This document shows positions 43,681 to 52,185 of a stretch of DNA of 64,000 nucleotides, in pieces. The notes beneath the pieces are model-generated. The model worked only from the letters and a program-made list of their open reading frames with translations. It had not been told where the DNA came from and did no database searches. The DNA comes from JALSNL01 sp036479585 (GTDB taxonomy: Bacteria; Bacteroidota; Ignavibacteria; Ignavibacteriales; Melioribacteraceae). Position 1 is the stretch's first letter. Every line of letters begins with the position of its first letter. The position numbers and the translations under genes were made by a program. The DNA is taken from positions 186,001 through 250,000 of the forward strand of contig OZ245062.1 in the NCBI GenBank assembly GCA_965224785.1. Direction: 5' to 3'.

Positions 43681-44937
43681 TTGAGCAATTATAATATAAC
43701 AAAACTCCCAAGTGGAATTACTTTAGCAACCGAGCAAATTGATTATGTGAAATCATTTTCACTTGGTTTTTGGTTTAACGTTGGTTCACGTGATGAAACG
43801 GGGAAGACCAATGGTATCAGTCATTTGTTAGAGCATATGTTTTTTAAGGGAACGCAAAAGAGAACTGCAAGAAAAATTTCTGAGGAGATAGAATCGTTAG
43901 GCGGATATTTAAATGCATTCACTTCAAAAGAGCATACTTGTTTTTACGGAAGAGGTTTAAGTCAGCACATAGATAAAACTTTTGATGTCCTTTCAGACAT
44001 GGTTCAAAATTCATTATTTGAAAAAGATGAGTTAGCAAAAGAATCTAAAGTAGTAATTGATGAACTAAAAGATATTGAAGACTATCCTGAAGAATTAATT
44101 TTTGATGTATTTGAGACAAACGTTTTTAAGGGTAATTCTTTAAGTATGCCAATAATTGGATCTGAAAAAAATGTTGGGGGTTTTAAAAGAAAAGATTTGT
44201 TAAGTTATTCCAAGAACAAGTATGGTGCCAACAACCTTGTTATTACTGCCTCTGGAGCAGTTTCTCATGATAAAATTATTAATATGATTGAGAAGCATTT
44301 TGAACACAGAAAAAGAAAAACTAATGATACTAGACTTCATATAAAAGATCGTAAAAAAATCTCATTCAAAACTGCGAAGGATTTATTCATCCAAAAAAAT
44401 ATTAACCAAGCTCATATAATTATTGGTGGAACTACTTATGGTTACAAACATAAAGAGCGAGCAGTAATTAATTTAATTTCTATAATTCTTGGTGAAGGTA
44501 GTAGTTCTCGTTTGTTCCAAAGTTTAAGAGAAAAAAACGGCATAGCTTACCAAGTAAATTCTTTTATGAATTCCTTTTGGGATACATCTTCATTCGGGGT
44601 TTATCTTTCAACCAATGATGAATCATTACCAAAAGCCAAAGTATTAATTGAAAAAGAATTTGAGAAACTAAGAACGAAAAAAATTACTCATAAAGAATTA
44701 AAAAAAGCAAAAGAGTACATAAAAGGCAGTTTAGAATTGAGTTTAGAAAGCACATCTAACAGAATGATACGAATGGGAAGCTCGCTACTTTATTATGGGA
44801 AAGTAAAATCAGTTGAAAATTCTATAAAGGAAATTGAAGCTGTAACAAGGGAAGAAATTTTAGAATATTCACAAAAATTGTTAAATCCTAAAAATTTGTC
44901 AAATGTTGTAATTAGTTCAAAAAATATATTGAACTAA
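43681..44937 (+). CDS. M16-family zinc metalloprotease (insulinase/pitrilysin type)
   Basis: A 418-residue protease. The inverted zinc motif HxxEH is in SHLLEHMFFKGT near residue 53, with the third ligand Glu about 75 residues on (VVIDELKDIEDYPEELI). The second, inactive M16 half has the usual SSSRLFQSLREKNGIAYQV. Length is that of bacterial single-unit peptidases that act as dimers. The start is TTG, with GAGG six bases upstream and no ATG near it. No signal peptide is visible, so it is probably cytosolic. Confidence 0.9.
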   Translation: MSNYNITKLPSGITLATEQIDYVKSFSLGFWFNVGSRDETGKTNGISHLLEHMFFKGTQKRTARKISEEIESLGGYLNAFTSKEHTCFYGRGLSQHIDKTFDVLSDMVQNSLFEKDELAKESKVVIDELKDIEDYPEELIFDVFETNVFKGNSLSMPIIGSEKNVGGFKRKDLLSYSKNKYGANNLVITASGAVSHDKIINMIEKHFEHRKRKTNDTRLHIKDRKKISFKTAKDLFIQKNINQAHIIIGGTTYGYKHKERAVINLISIILGEGSSSRLFQSLREKNGIAYQVNSFMNSFWDTSSFGVYLSTNDESLPKAKVLIEKEFEKLRTKKITHKELKKAKEYIKGSLELSLESTSNRMIRMGSSLLYYGKVKSVENSIKEIEAVTREEILEYSQKLLNPKNLSNVVISSKNILN

Positions 44938-45002
44938 AAATAGTAGATAGTTTAAAAAATAATCCTTACATTGATTTTATAGTATTCACAAACAGACTGT
45001 GT

Positions 45003-46646
45003 ATGAACAAAATTTTACACTTTTTAATTTTCGCATTAATTATTTTTTCAAGTTTTACAATAGCTCAAACTCAACCATCTATGGTTCGGTTCGATTCTCC
45101 CGAATACATTCCGGTTGATTCTGAGTTCGATGCTTCTGTTGTATTTAAGCTTGAGGAAATACCTAATCGCAAAGTAACTTTCACTTTTGTAAAAGATAAA
45201 AGTGTAAAGATTCTTTCTGCATACCTATATATAGATGGTTCTTCCGAAACAATTAGTTTTAAAACAAGTGGAAACAAAATATCTTTTTCATTAAATCAAA
45301 AAGATTTTAATTTTATCCAAAACCATCCGTATCAAATCTTATTAACATGTGAAGGAAATGAGAGTACTATATTAAAAAATAAATTATTCAGTAAAGTAGA
45401 GGGAGACAAAAATATACTTCCTGAATTTGTTGAAGAGAACCATCCTCGTTTTTACAAATCTCAAGAAGCTTCCGGTAAAGCTTTGCAGTTTTCAAATAGA
45501 TCTAATCTTAACTTAGAAGTAAAACATAAAAATGACTGGCAAAATATTTATTTAGAATTTTGGCTTAAGAGTAATACCATACTGTCAAATTTCCTTGATA
45601 TTATTGACCCAATAGCCAACGACACATTATTAAGCCTATCAAAAAATAAATTAAATTTTCTGTCTATACCTTTTACTGAGAACGAAGTTTTAAGAGAAGA
45701 TGCTTTTATAGGTAAGGGAAGTTGGAATTATATTGGGATTAAATTTTCGAAGAGTTTTGGCAATACTTTGGCAGAAGTTTATGTTAATTCAAAACTTGTG
45801 TATGCTATGCCAATTGGTAGCTCAAACGAATTATATAATTTGTCTTATAATTTTACAACAAGAAATAAAAACGAAAAATTTGAAATTGACAGATTTAAAC
45901 TTTGGGATTTTAACAATAACATAAAATTGGCAAACAAGAACAAGCATTTTACTAATTTCGTGGCAGATAGTTCGCAAGTAATTTATCGGTTTAATTTTGA
46001 TAGTTACAATGAACTAAATAATACAAAAGAATTAGATGATATTTATATTGATTTTGAAAATGTAAAATTAAAAAAATCAGATGCCCCAATTTTTTCTAAA
46101 GCTCCTAAACTGACTGTTACCATTGGCTCTGCTTACAATTCAATAGTTTGGTATGTTCAAGAATATTCATTTGCCAAAGAGTTTGTTTTAGAAAAAGCAA
46201 TTGGCACAAATAAATATAAAACTGTTTATGAAACTATGGCTTATGATGACCCGTTAAAAATATATAACTATGCTGATGAAGTTGTTAACATGAATGAAGT
46301 GGCATATTATAGAGTTAGACAAATTAATAAAGATATGTCAGAGGTTTCATCGGCAGAAGTTAAAATTGGGAAAAAAGAAGCAGAGGAATTTAGACTTGAA
46401 CAAAATTATCCCAATCCATTTAATCCTAGAACAAACATTTATGTTGATGTAATAATTCCTTCAGAATTTGAAGTAAATGTTTACGATCTTGTTGGAAATA
46501 AAGTTGAGATTTTGCACGATGGATTTCTTCCACAAGGCTTACATACTTTTCCTTTCGATGGTTCTAATCTCCCATCAGGCATTTATTTTTTTGAAGTGAT
46601 ATCTTCTAACGCCCAAGTTGTTAAGAAAATGATTTTAGCAAAATAG
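45003..46646 (+). CDS. T9SS-secreted LamG-like protein
   Basis: A 547-residue exported protein with a signal peptide ending FTIAQ near residue 21. Residues about 155-310 resemble a concanavalin A/LamG jelly roll (NIYLEFWLKSNTILSNFLD, GSWNYIGIKFS, AEVYVNSKLVYAM). A fibronectin-like segment (YYRVRQINKDMSEVSSAEV) leads to the sorting domain (LEQNYPNPFNPRTNIYVDV to KKMILAK). The surface role is unknown, possibly carbohydrate or protein binding. It stands 65 bases after the M16 protease in the same direction. Confidence 0.8.
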   Translation: MNKILHFLIFALIIFSSFTIAQTQPSMVRFDSPEYIPVDSEFDASVVFKLEEIPNRKVTFTFVKDKSVKILSAYLYIDGSSETISFKTSGNKISFSLNQKDFNFIQNHPYQILLTCEGNESTILKNKLFSKVEGDKNILPEFVEENHPRFYKSQEASGKALQFSNRSNLNLEVKHKNDWQNIYLEFWLKSNTILSNFLDIIDPIANDTLLSLSKNKLNFLSIPFTENEVLREDAFIGKGSWNYIGIKFSKSFGNTLAEVYVNSKLVYAMPIGSSNELYNLSYNFTTRNKNEKFEIDRFKLWDFNNNIKLANKNKHFTNFVADSSQVIYRFNFDSYNELNNTKELDDIYIDFENVKLKKSDAPIFSKAPKLTVTIGSAYNSIVWYVQEYSFAKEFVLEKAIGTNKYKTVYETMAYDDPLKIYNYADEVVNMNEVAYYRVRQINKDMSEVSSAEVKIGKKEAEEFRLEQNYPNPFNPRTNIYVDVIIPSEFEVNVYDLVGNKVEILHDGFLPQGLHTFPFDGSNLPSGIYFFEVISSNAQVVKKMILAK

Positions 46647-46728
46647 ATTTAAATCTATTAGCTTTACCTCACAAAATATATTGCACTTAAACTGATTCTC
46701 TTTCGTTAAAATAAATTAAGCACTATGC

Positions 46729-46750
46729 CGTCACGGAATATTCCGTGACG
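46729..46750. repeat. Perfect 22-bp palindrome upstream of comM
   Basis: The half-site CGTCACGGAAT is followed immediately by its exact reverse complement, with no spacer. It sits 69 bases before the comM ATG and 82 bases after the previous stop. It could be an operator, a cruciform-forming repeat or a relic of a GTCA-bounded repeat arm; no U-run follows, so it is not a terminator. Confidence 0.75.
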
Positions 46751-46818
46751 AATCATAATGTGACAAATAATAGAGAACTAGTTATAGTATTATTAAATTA
46801 TCTGGATTCTAAAACACT

Positions 46819-48357
46819 ATGCTCTCAAAAGTATTCTCAAGTGCTACATTTGGTATTGACGCTTATATCATTGAAGTTGAGACACATTGCGAAAAACAAA
46901 TACCTGGATTTACAATTGTCGGTTTACCGGATAGTGCAGTAAAAGAAAGTCGTGAACGTGTAACTGCTGCAATTAAGAATAGTGGTCTTGAGTTTCCGCT
47001 AAAAAAAATAACCGTAAATCTTGCACCTGCAGATATTAAAAAAGAAGGTAGTTCATTCGATCTCCCGATTGCTATTGGCTTACTTGCTGCAACAGATAAA
47101 ATTCCAAAAGAAAAGTTAAATGAAATTATTATGCTTGGTGAGCTAGCTTTGGATGGTACACTTCGCCGAGTTAAAGGTGGACTATCAATTGCAGTAGAAG
47201 CAAAGAAGAAAGGATTTAAAAAAATAATTCTTCCACTTGAATCTGTTAAAGAGGCTTCTATTGTTGAAGGAATTGATGTTTACGGTTTTAAAAATTTAAA
47301 AGAAGTTGTTCAATTTTTTAGCGATGAAAAACCCTTTACTCCAGTTACTTCCGATTTAGATAAAATATTTTCTGAAGTAAATGCCTATCACTTAGATTTT
47401 GCAGAAGTGAAAGGTCAAGAAAATGTTAAACGTGCATTAGAAGTTGCCGCTGCCGGAAGTCATAATATTCTAATGATTGGCCCTCCTGGTTCTGGGAAAA
47501 CTATGTTGGCTAAACGTATTCCATCTATCCTTCCTCCACTAACTTTTGATGAAGCTTTGGAGACAACAAAAATTCATTCCATTTCCGGAATACTTCCAAA
47601 GGAAAAAGCACTAATAACTGAGAGACCTTTTAGAAGTCCGCACCACACAGTTTCTGATGCAGCATTAATTGGTGGAGGTTCTTATCCAAAACCTGGCGAA
47701 GTTTCTTATGCACATCACGGAGTTCTTTTTTTAGATGAGTTACCAGAGTTCAAAAAAAATGTTTTGGAAGTCTTGCGTCAACCGCTTGAAGATTCGCGAG
47801 TTACAATTAGTCGCTCTAAATTATCCCTAGAGTTCCCGGCAAACGTAATGCTGGCAAGTGCTATGAACCCTTGCCCTTGTGGGTTTTTTACTGATACAAC
47901 AAAAGAATGTACTTGTAATACTGGAATGATTCAAAAGTATATGTCCAAAATTTCGGGACCATTATTAGACAGAATTGATATACACATTGAAGTCCCTGCC
48001 GTAAAATATAAAGATTTATCATCCAAAGAAAGTGGTGAACCATCCGCCGATGTTAGAAAGCGAGTAGTTGATGCAAGAAAAAAACAAACCGAAAGATTTG
48101 AAGGAATAGACTACATTTTTAACAATGCAGATATGGGATCAAAAGAAGTGAGAAAATATTGTGTGTTAGATGAAGCTGGTGCAAATCTATTAAAAATGGC
48201 AATGACGAAACTTGGACTTTCTGCTAGAGCTTACGACCGTATATTAAAAGTTAGCCGCACTATTGCCGATTTAGAAAATGCAGATAATATTTCACCTAAT
48301 CACATAAGTGAAGCAATTCAATATAGAAGTCTTGACAGAGAGCTTTGGAATCACTAA
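46819..48357 (+). CDS. comM: YifB/ComM-family Mg chelatase-like AAA+ ATPase
   Basis: A 512-residue AAA+ protein. The N-terminal Lon-like ChlI domain (IVGLPDSAVKESRERV, VNLAPADIKKEGSSFDLP) is followed by the ATPase core with Walker A GPPGSGKTML, Walker B LFLDELPEF and arginine-containing PLLDRIDIHIEVPAV. NPCPCGFFTD and CTC supply the cysteine cluster typical of the family. The C-terminal Mg_chelatase_C domain ends ISEAIQYRSLDRELW. ComM is a helicase that aids branch migration in natural transformation of Vibrio; the role in this lineage is inferred. Confidence 0.93.
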   Translation: MLSKVFSSATFGIDAYIIEVETHCEKQIPGFTIVGLPDSAVKESRERVTAAIKNSGLEFPLKKITVNLAPADIKKEGSSFDLPIAIGLLAATDKIPKEKLNEIIMLGELALDGTLRRVKGGLSIAVEAKKKGFKKIILPLESVKEASIVEGIDVYGFKNLKEVVQFFSDEKPFTPVTSDLDKIFSEVNAYHLDFAEVKGQENVKRALEVAAAGSHNILMIGPPGSGKTMLAKRIPSILPPLTFDEALETTKIHSISGILPKEKALITERPFRSPHHTVSDAALIGGGSYPKPGEVSYAHHGVLFLDELPEFKKNVLEVLRQPLEDSRVTISRSKLSLEFPANVMLASAMNPCPCGFFTDTTKECTCNTGMIQKYMSKISGPLLDRIDIHIEVPAVKYKDLSSKESGEPSADVRKRVVDARKKQTERFEGIDYIFNNADMGSKEVRKYCVLDEAGANLLKMAMTKLGLSARAYDRILKVSRTIADLENADNISPNHISEAIQYRSLDRELWNH

Positions 48358-48488
48358 AATAATTTCTATTCTTTATAAATCAAAGTATGTGATGCAGAAC
48401 AAAATAAAAATATATTTGGCTTAATTCTTGTTTTTTAAAAAAAAGAATTATAGTTTTACTCTCTTGATAAAAAATGGAATGACTATTT

Positions 48489-48572
48489 GGGCGGACGCCG
48501 GAGTTGGAGAGCCGGGGCGGACTGTAAATCCGTTGGCGAACGCCTTTGGGGGTTCGAATCCCTCGCCGCCCA
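48489..48572 (+). tRNA. tRNA-Tyr (anticodon GTA)
   Basis: A class II cloverleaf with a long variable arm. The anticodon arm GCGGA-CTGTAAA-TCCGT places GTA at the anticodon. The D stem (CCGG/CCGG) and T arm (GTTCGAATC) are regular. The acceptor 5' strand GGGCGGA pairs with GCCGCCC except for an A-G mismatch at the last pair. CCA is not encoded. It starts a tRNA-Tyr, -Gly, -Thr, rpmG, tRNA-Trp, secE run. Confidence 0.92.
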
Positions 48573-48594
48573 CAACCCGAATATGTTATTATAA

Positions 48595-48667
48595 GCGGGG
48601 GTAACTCAATTGGTAGAGTCACAGCCTTCCAAGCTGTTGGTTGCGAGTTCGAGTCTCGTCTCCCGCT
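48595..48667 (+). tRNA. tRNA-Gly (anticodon TCC)
   Basis: A regular 73-base cloverleaf. The acceptor GCGGGGG/CTCCCGC pairs fully with one G-U. The anticodon loop CTTCCAA gives TCC, and the T arm GCGAG-TTCGAGT-CTCGT is regular. CCA is not encoded. Confidence 0.95.
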
Positions 48668-48727
48668 CAATCTTTTTGGGTCTTTCTTTTTTATCAATAC
48701 TATTCTCTACCAAGTTGAGGAATAAAA

Positions 48728-48800
48728 GCTGACGTAGCTCAGTTGGTAGAGCACATCCTTGGTAAGGATGAGGTCACCGGTTCAATCCCGGTCGTTAGCT
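48728..48800 (+). tRNA. tRNA-Thr (anticodon GGT)
   Basis: A regular 73-base cloverleaf with acceptor GCTGACG/CGTTAGC, anticodon loop TTGGTAA (GGT) and T loop TTCAATC. CCA is not encoded. The rpmG start follows 24 bases later. Confidence 0.95.
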
Positions 48801-48824
48801 CAAGTATTTATTATAGAGGTTATT

Positions 48825-48992
48825 ATGGCTAAATCAAAAAATGCAAGACAAAATATTATTTTAGAAAGTACGGCTAAAACCGGTTACAGATATACAACAT
48901 CTAAAAATAAAAGAAATCATCCGGCTCGTGTTGAATTTAAAAAATACGATCCAGTTGTAAGAAAGCATGTGGTTTTCAAGGAGACTAAGTAA
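48825..48992 (+). CDS. rpmG: 50S ribosomal protein L33
   Basis: A 55-residue L33 beginning MAKSKNARQNIILES, with GYRYTTSKNKRNHPARVEF. It is the cysteine-free (zinc-independent) type, since the CxxC pairs are absent. The start is ATG 48825 with AGAGGT upstream; an in-frame ATG at 48759 lies inside tRNA-Thr and is not used. It is placed between tRNA-Thr and tRNA-Trp, where many bacteria have a tuf copy. Confidence 0.94.
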   Translation: MAKSKNARQNIILESTAKTGYRYTTSKNKRNHPARVEFKKYDPVVRKHVVFKETK

Positions 48993-49004
48993 CAATTAGT
49001 AAAT

Positions 49005-49080
<76 letters not shown>

Positions 49081-49125
49081 ATAATAACTCTGTTATCAAA
49101 TTAATAATTATTTGAAGTTTTAAAT

Positions 49126-49308
49126 ATGAAACAAAAAATATTAGATTTTTTTAGTGATGTTTCTAAAGAAATGAAAAAAGTAACTTGGCCTACTAAAGAG
49201 GAATTAAAAGAATCTACAACTATAGTAATAGTTGTTTGTTTACTGTTTGCGGCATTTACTTATATTGTTGATATGGGTGTTACTCAATTATTTCAAGGAA
49301 TATTTTAA
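49126..49308 (+). CDS. secE: Preprotein translocase subunit SecE
   Basis: A 60-residue single-span SecE. The amphipathic FFSDVSKEMKKVTWPTKEEL carries the family motif K-V-x-W-P. It is followed by one membrane helix (IVIVVCLLFAAFTYIVDMGV). SecE clamps the SecY channel in the inner membrane. It is followed at 2 bases by nusG, the standard pair. Confidence 0.94.
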   Translation: MKQKILDFFSDVSKEMKKVTWPTKEELKESTTIVIVVCLLFAAFTYIVDMGVTQLFQGIF

Positions 49309-49310
49309 TT

Positions 49311-49877
49311 TTGGAAGAATTAGAAGAAGAATTAGAATTTAAATGGTATGTTGTTAGAACTTTTTCTGGTCATGAGAAAAAAGTTAAATCTATCATTGAT
49401 CTAGAACTAGAAGAGAATGACGCACTTAAGGCAAGAATTGCACAAGTCTTAGTTCCAGAAGAAAAGATATTCCAAGTTAAAGATGGGAAAAAAAGAATTA
49501 AAATTAGAAATTTTTTCCCTGGCTACATATTAGTCGAAGCTGATTTGGATAATAGAGTAATTGACTTTATTACGAATACTTCTTCAGTAATGAATTTCCT
49601 TGGCGATGGCGGTAAACCAAATCCATTGCAAGCAAGTGAAGTTAAAAGAATTATAGGTAGAATATCTACAGATGAAGAAGGTGCTGAAGTAGAACGGACA
49701 GATGCAATTTTTAGAACAGGTGATTACGTAAAAATCATTGATGGTCCGTTTAGTAATTTCTCAGGTGTAGTTGAAGAAGTAAATGAGGACAAACTAAAAA
49801 TGAAAGTACTGGTTTCAATTTTTAGTAGAAAAACTCCAGTTGAAATAGATTTTGTTCAAGCTGAACTAGAAAAATAA
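49311..49877 (+). CDS. nusG: Transcription termination/antitermination protein NusG
   Basis: A 188-residue NusG with an N-terminal NGN domain (FKWYVVRTFSGHEKKVK, FFPGYILVEADL) and a C-terminal KOW domain (VKIIDGPFSNFSGVVEEVN). It binds RNA polymerase and couples it with ribosomes or Rho. The start codon is TTG at 49311, 2 bases after secE; AAGGA inside the secE end is the ribosome binding site. There is no ATG near the N-terminus. Confidence 0.95.
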   Translation: MEELEEELEFKWYVVRTFSGHEKKVKSIIDLELEENDALKARIAQVLVPEEKIFQVKDGKKRIKIRNFFPGYILVEADLDNRVIDFITNTSSVMNFLGDGGKPNPLQASEVKRIIGRISTDEEGAEVERTDAIFRTGDYVKIIDGPFSNFSGVVEEVNEDKLKMKVLVSIFSRKTPVEIDFVQAELEK

Positions 49878-49905
49878 AGTAGAAAAATAAAGTTAGGTTA
49901 TTAAA

Positions 49906-50328
49906 ATGGCAAAAAAAATTGATGGTTACATAAAGTTACAAATTCCTGCTGGTCAGGCAAATCCTTCACCTCCTGTTGGTCCTGCACTTGGTCAAAAAGG
50001 TGTAAACATAATGGAGTTTTGTAAACAGTTCAACGCTAAAACATCTGATAAGGCAGGCCTTATTATTCCTGTTGTGATTACTGTTTTCAAGGATAAATCA
50101 TTTACTTTTATTACGAAAACACCACCAGCATCTATTTTGTTAAAGAAAGCTGCTAAGATTGAAAAAGGGTCACCTGAATCAAATAAGGTAAAAGTTGCTT
50201 CTGTAACTGATGCTCAGGTTGAAGAAATTGCATTAGCAAAATTGGTTGATCTAAATGCTAATGATATTGAACATGCAAAAAATATGATTGCTGGTACTGC
50301 AAGAAGTATGGGCATAACTGTAAAATAA
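49906..50328 (+). CDS. rplK: 50S ribosomal protein L11
   Basis: A 140-residue L11 of normal length. GYIKLQIPAGQANPSPPVGP and ALGQKGVNIMEFCKQFN form the N-terminal domain that is the thiostrepton/RelA-linked region; TPPASILLKKAA and GTARSMGI form the rRNA-binding C-terminal domain. It is the first of the rplK-rplA-rplJ-rplL genes. Confidence 0.97.
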   Translation: MAKKIDGYIKLQIPAGQANPSPPVGPALGQKGVNIMEFCKQFNAKTSDKAGLIIPVVITVFKDKSFTFITKTPPASILLKKAAKIEKGSPESNKVKVASVTDAQVEEIALAKLVDLNANDIEHAKNMIAGTARSMGITVK

Positions 50329-50357
50329 TTTATAACTAATTATAGTTTGAGTTTTAT

Positions 50358-51059
50358 ATGAAAGTTTCAAAAAGAAATAAAGTAATTCAAGAAAAAATTA
50401 AAATAGTAAATGAATATTCTGTTGCTGATGCTGTAAAAACATTAAAAGAAGTTTCTGGTGTAAAGTTTAATGAATCATTAGACTGTGCTATCAGGCTTGG
50501 TGTTGATCCAAAACATGCTGATCAAATGGTTAGAGGAACTGTTTCATTACCTCACGGAACTGGTAAGGAAGTTAAGGTTCTTGTAATCACAAAAAGTGAT
50601 AAAGCCAAAGATGCTTTAGAAGCTGGAGCTGAATACGCAGGTTTTGAAGAATACCTTGAAAAAATTAAAGGTGGCTGGACTGATATTGATGTTATCATAG
50701 CATCTCCAGATTCTATGGGTGAACTTGGAAAACTTGGAAGAATATTAGGTCCTCGTGGGCTAATGCCTAATCCTAAAATTGGAACTGTTACAAATGATAT
50801 TGTAAAAGCTGTTAAAGAAGTTAAAGCAGGTAAAATAGATTTTAGAGTTGATAAATCTGGAATTGTACATGCATCACTAGGTAAATTAAACTTTGATGAA
50901 AATCAATTATCCGAAAATGTACTAGAATTTATAAGAACTATTATGAAACTAAAACCATCATCTTCTAAGGGAGAATACGTTAAAAGTTTATTCCTAAGTA
51001 GTACAATGGGGCCAGGATTAAGAATTGCAAAAGAAGAAGCGATAGCTTCTGTTAAATAA
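50358..51059 (+). CDS. rplA: 50S ribosomal protein L1
   Basis: A 233-residue L1. The signature ILGPRGLMPNPKIGTVTNDI is intact, as is VRGTVSLPHGTGKEVKVLV. In many bacteria L1 represses the L11-L1 mRNA by binding its own leader. It lies 29 bases after rplK. Confidence 0.97.
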   Translation: MKVSKRNKVIQEKIKIVNEYSVADAVKTLKEVSGVKFNESLDCAIRLGVDPKHADQMVRGTVSLPHGTGKEVKVLVITKSDKAKDALEAGAEYAGFEEYLEKIKGGWTDIDVIIASPDSMGELGKLGRILGPRGLMPNPKIGTVTNDIVKAVKEVKAGKIDFRVDKSGIVHASLGKLNFDENQLSENVLEFIRTIMKLKPSSSKGEYVKSLFLSSTMGPGLRIAKEEAIASVK

Positions 51060-51083
51060 AATTACGCACTCACTAATAAAATA

Positions 51084-51105
51084 TAAACAAAAGCTTCGTT
51101 GTTTA
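51084..51105 (+). promoter_or_regulatory. Weak hairpin in the rplA-rplJ gap (possible L10 leader element)
   Basis: TAAACAA and TTGTTTA are inverted repeats around the 8-base loop AAGCTTCG. The 73-base gap before rplJ is where the L10-L7/L12 complex binds its leader RNA in other bacteria. The hairpin is AT-rich and short; I did not identify a kink-turn. Confidence 0.35.
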
Positions 51106-51132
51106 TTTTAGAATTATTGAACTAGGTTAAAG

Positions 51133-51654
51133 ATGAATAAGAATGAAAAAAATGAAATAGTTGGAAAAATTAAGACTCTTACGGAAGAATCAAAAGGAAT
51201 TTATTTGATTAATTACGAAGGGCTAAATGTTGAAGATATTTCATTACTTAGAAGAGAATTTATTAAAGAAGGAATTACTTATAAAGTTTTCAAAAATACT
51301 TTTCTTAAACGTGCTTTTGATGAAATCGGTGGATTGGAAGAATTCAGTCCGTTGCTTGTAGGTATGACTGGTGTTGCTTTCACAGACGAAAATTATATTG
51401 CTCCTGCTAAAATAATTGAAAAATATTTTAAGAAGAATGATAAATTTTCAATGAAAGGCAGTTATATAGAATCTCAGTTTTATGGTGCAGATAAACTTAG
51501 TGTTCTTGCATCAATGCCAACTAAAGAAGAAGTTATTAGCTCTATACTTGGTAGTATAAATAACCCTGCTTCTGGAATTGTTGGAGCAATAAATGCAGTT
51601 GCTGGAGATCTTGTTGGTGTTATTGATGCCATAAGTAAAAAAGAAGCTGCATAA
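51133..51654 (+). CDS. rplJ: 50S ribosomal protein L10
   Basis: A 173-residue L10. The N-terminal rRNA-binding part (YEGLNVEDISLLRREFIKEG, KNTFLKRA) and the C-terminal helix that docks L7/L12 dimers (GVIDAISKKEAA) are present. It forms the stalk base with rplL, the next gene 42 bases downstream. Confidence 0.96.
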   Translation: MNKNEKNEIVGKIKTLTEESKGIYLINYEGLNVEDISLLRREFIKEGITYKVFKNTFLKRAFDEIGGLEEFSPLLVGMTGVAFTDENYIAPAKIIEKYFKKNDKFSMKGSYIESQFYGADKLSVLASMPTKEEVISSILGSINNPASGIVGAINAVAGDLVGVIDAISKKEAA

Positions 51655-51696
51655 AAATTATTTAATTGAAAAAAATCTTATTTAGGAGAAAATAAA

Positions 51697-52074
51697 ATGG
51701 CTGATAAAATAGCTAAAATTGTTGAAGAAATAAAAAAACTCTCACTTGTTGAAGCATCTGAGTTAAAAACTGCTTTAGAAGATGAGTTTGGTGTTACTGC
51801 CGCAGCTCCTGTAGTAATGGGTGGAATGCCTGCTGCTGGCGGTGGTGAAGCTGCTGAAGAACAAACTGAATTTGATGTTATTCTTTCAGGTTTTGGTGAA
51901 AAGAAAATCAACGTAATTAAAGTTGTTAGAACCCACACTGGTTTAGGTCTTAAAGAAGCTAAAGAATTAGTTGATGGATGTCCTAATCCTGTAAAAGAAG
52001 GAATTACAAAAGACGAAGCTGAAAAAGTTAAAAAAGAACTTGAAGAAGCTGGTGCAACTGTTGAACTTAAGTAA
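51697..52074 (+). CDS. rplL: 50S ribosomal protein L7/L12
   Basis: A 125-residue stalk protein. The N-terminal dimerisation helix is followed by an alanine/glycine-rich hinge (MGGMPAAGGGEAAEEQ) and the factor-binding C-terminal domain (EKKINVIKVVRTHTGLGLKE, AKELVDGCPNPVKEG). A strong ribosome binding site TTAGGAGAA precedes it, in line with its multi-copy stoichiometry. Confidence 0.97.
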   Translation: MADKIAKIVEEIKKLSLVEASELKTALEDEFGVTAAAPVVMGGMPAAGGGEAAEEQTEFDVILSGFGEKKINVIKVVRTHTGLGLKEAKELVDGCPNPVKEGITKDEAEKVKKELEEAGATVELK

Positions 52075-52103
52075 TTAGTTCAATTTAATTCTACCTTATT
52101 TTG

Positions 52104-52139
52104 AAAAGTGGCAGTGCAATTCTTTGCACTACCACTTTT
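52104..52139 (+). terminator. Hairpin attenuator between rplL and rpoB
   Basis: AAAAGTGG-C-AGTGCAA pairs with TTGCACT-A-CCACTTTT, a 15-bp stem with one mismatch and the loop TTCT. It sits 30 bases after rplL. A full U-run does not follow (CTTTTGCA), so it should terminate only partially, like the attenuator known at this site in E. coli. It can explain lower expression of rpoBC than of ribosomal proteins. Confidence 0.75.
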
Positions 52140-52185
52140 GCATATTTGTAAACCAATAAATTTAATTCTTTTAAGAGGTACAGGC

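Noticed and set aside
23474..46646. A T9SS machinery or polysaccharide-utilisation locus around the secreted proteins
   Set aside because: Only cargo proteins with sorting domains are present. No PorU, PorV, SprA, SusC/SusD or glycoside hydrolase genes were recognised.
46745..46942. A 65-codon plus-strand ORF overlapping the start of comM
   Set aside because: It overlaps comM in another frame and begins at the 3' end of the palindrome. comM has clear homology in its own frame.
48380..48697. A 105-codon minus-strand ORF beginning opposite tRNA-Tyr and tRNA-Gly
   Set aside because: It is the antisense of two tRNA genes; phrases such as DSNSQPTAWKAV arise from translated tRNA complement. No ribosome binding site supports it.
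52108..52185. Extended RpoB N-terminus from ATG 52108
   Set aside because: Those codons form the rplL-rpoB hairpin and give a hydrophobic stretch absent from RpoB. TTG 52186 has a ribosome binding site.
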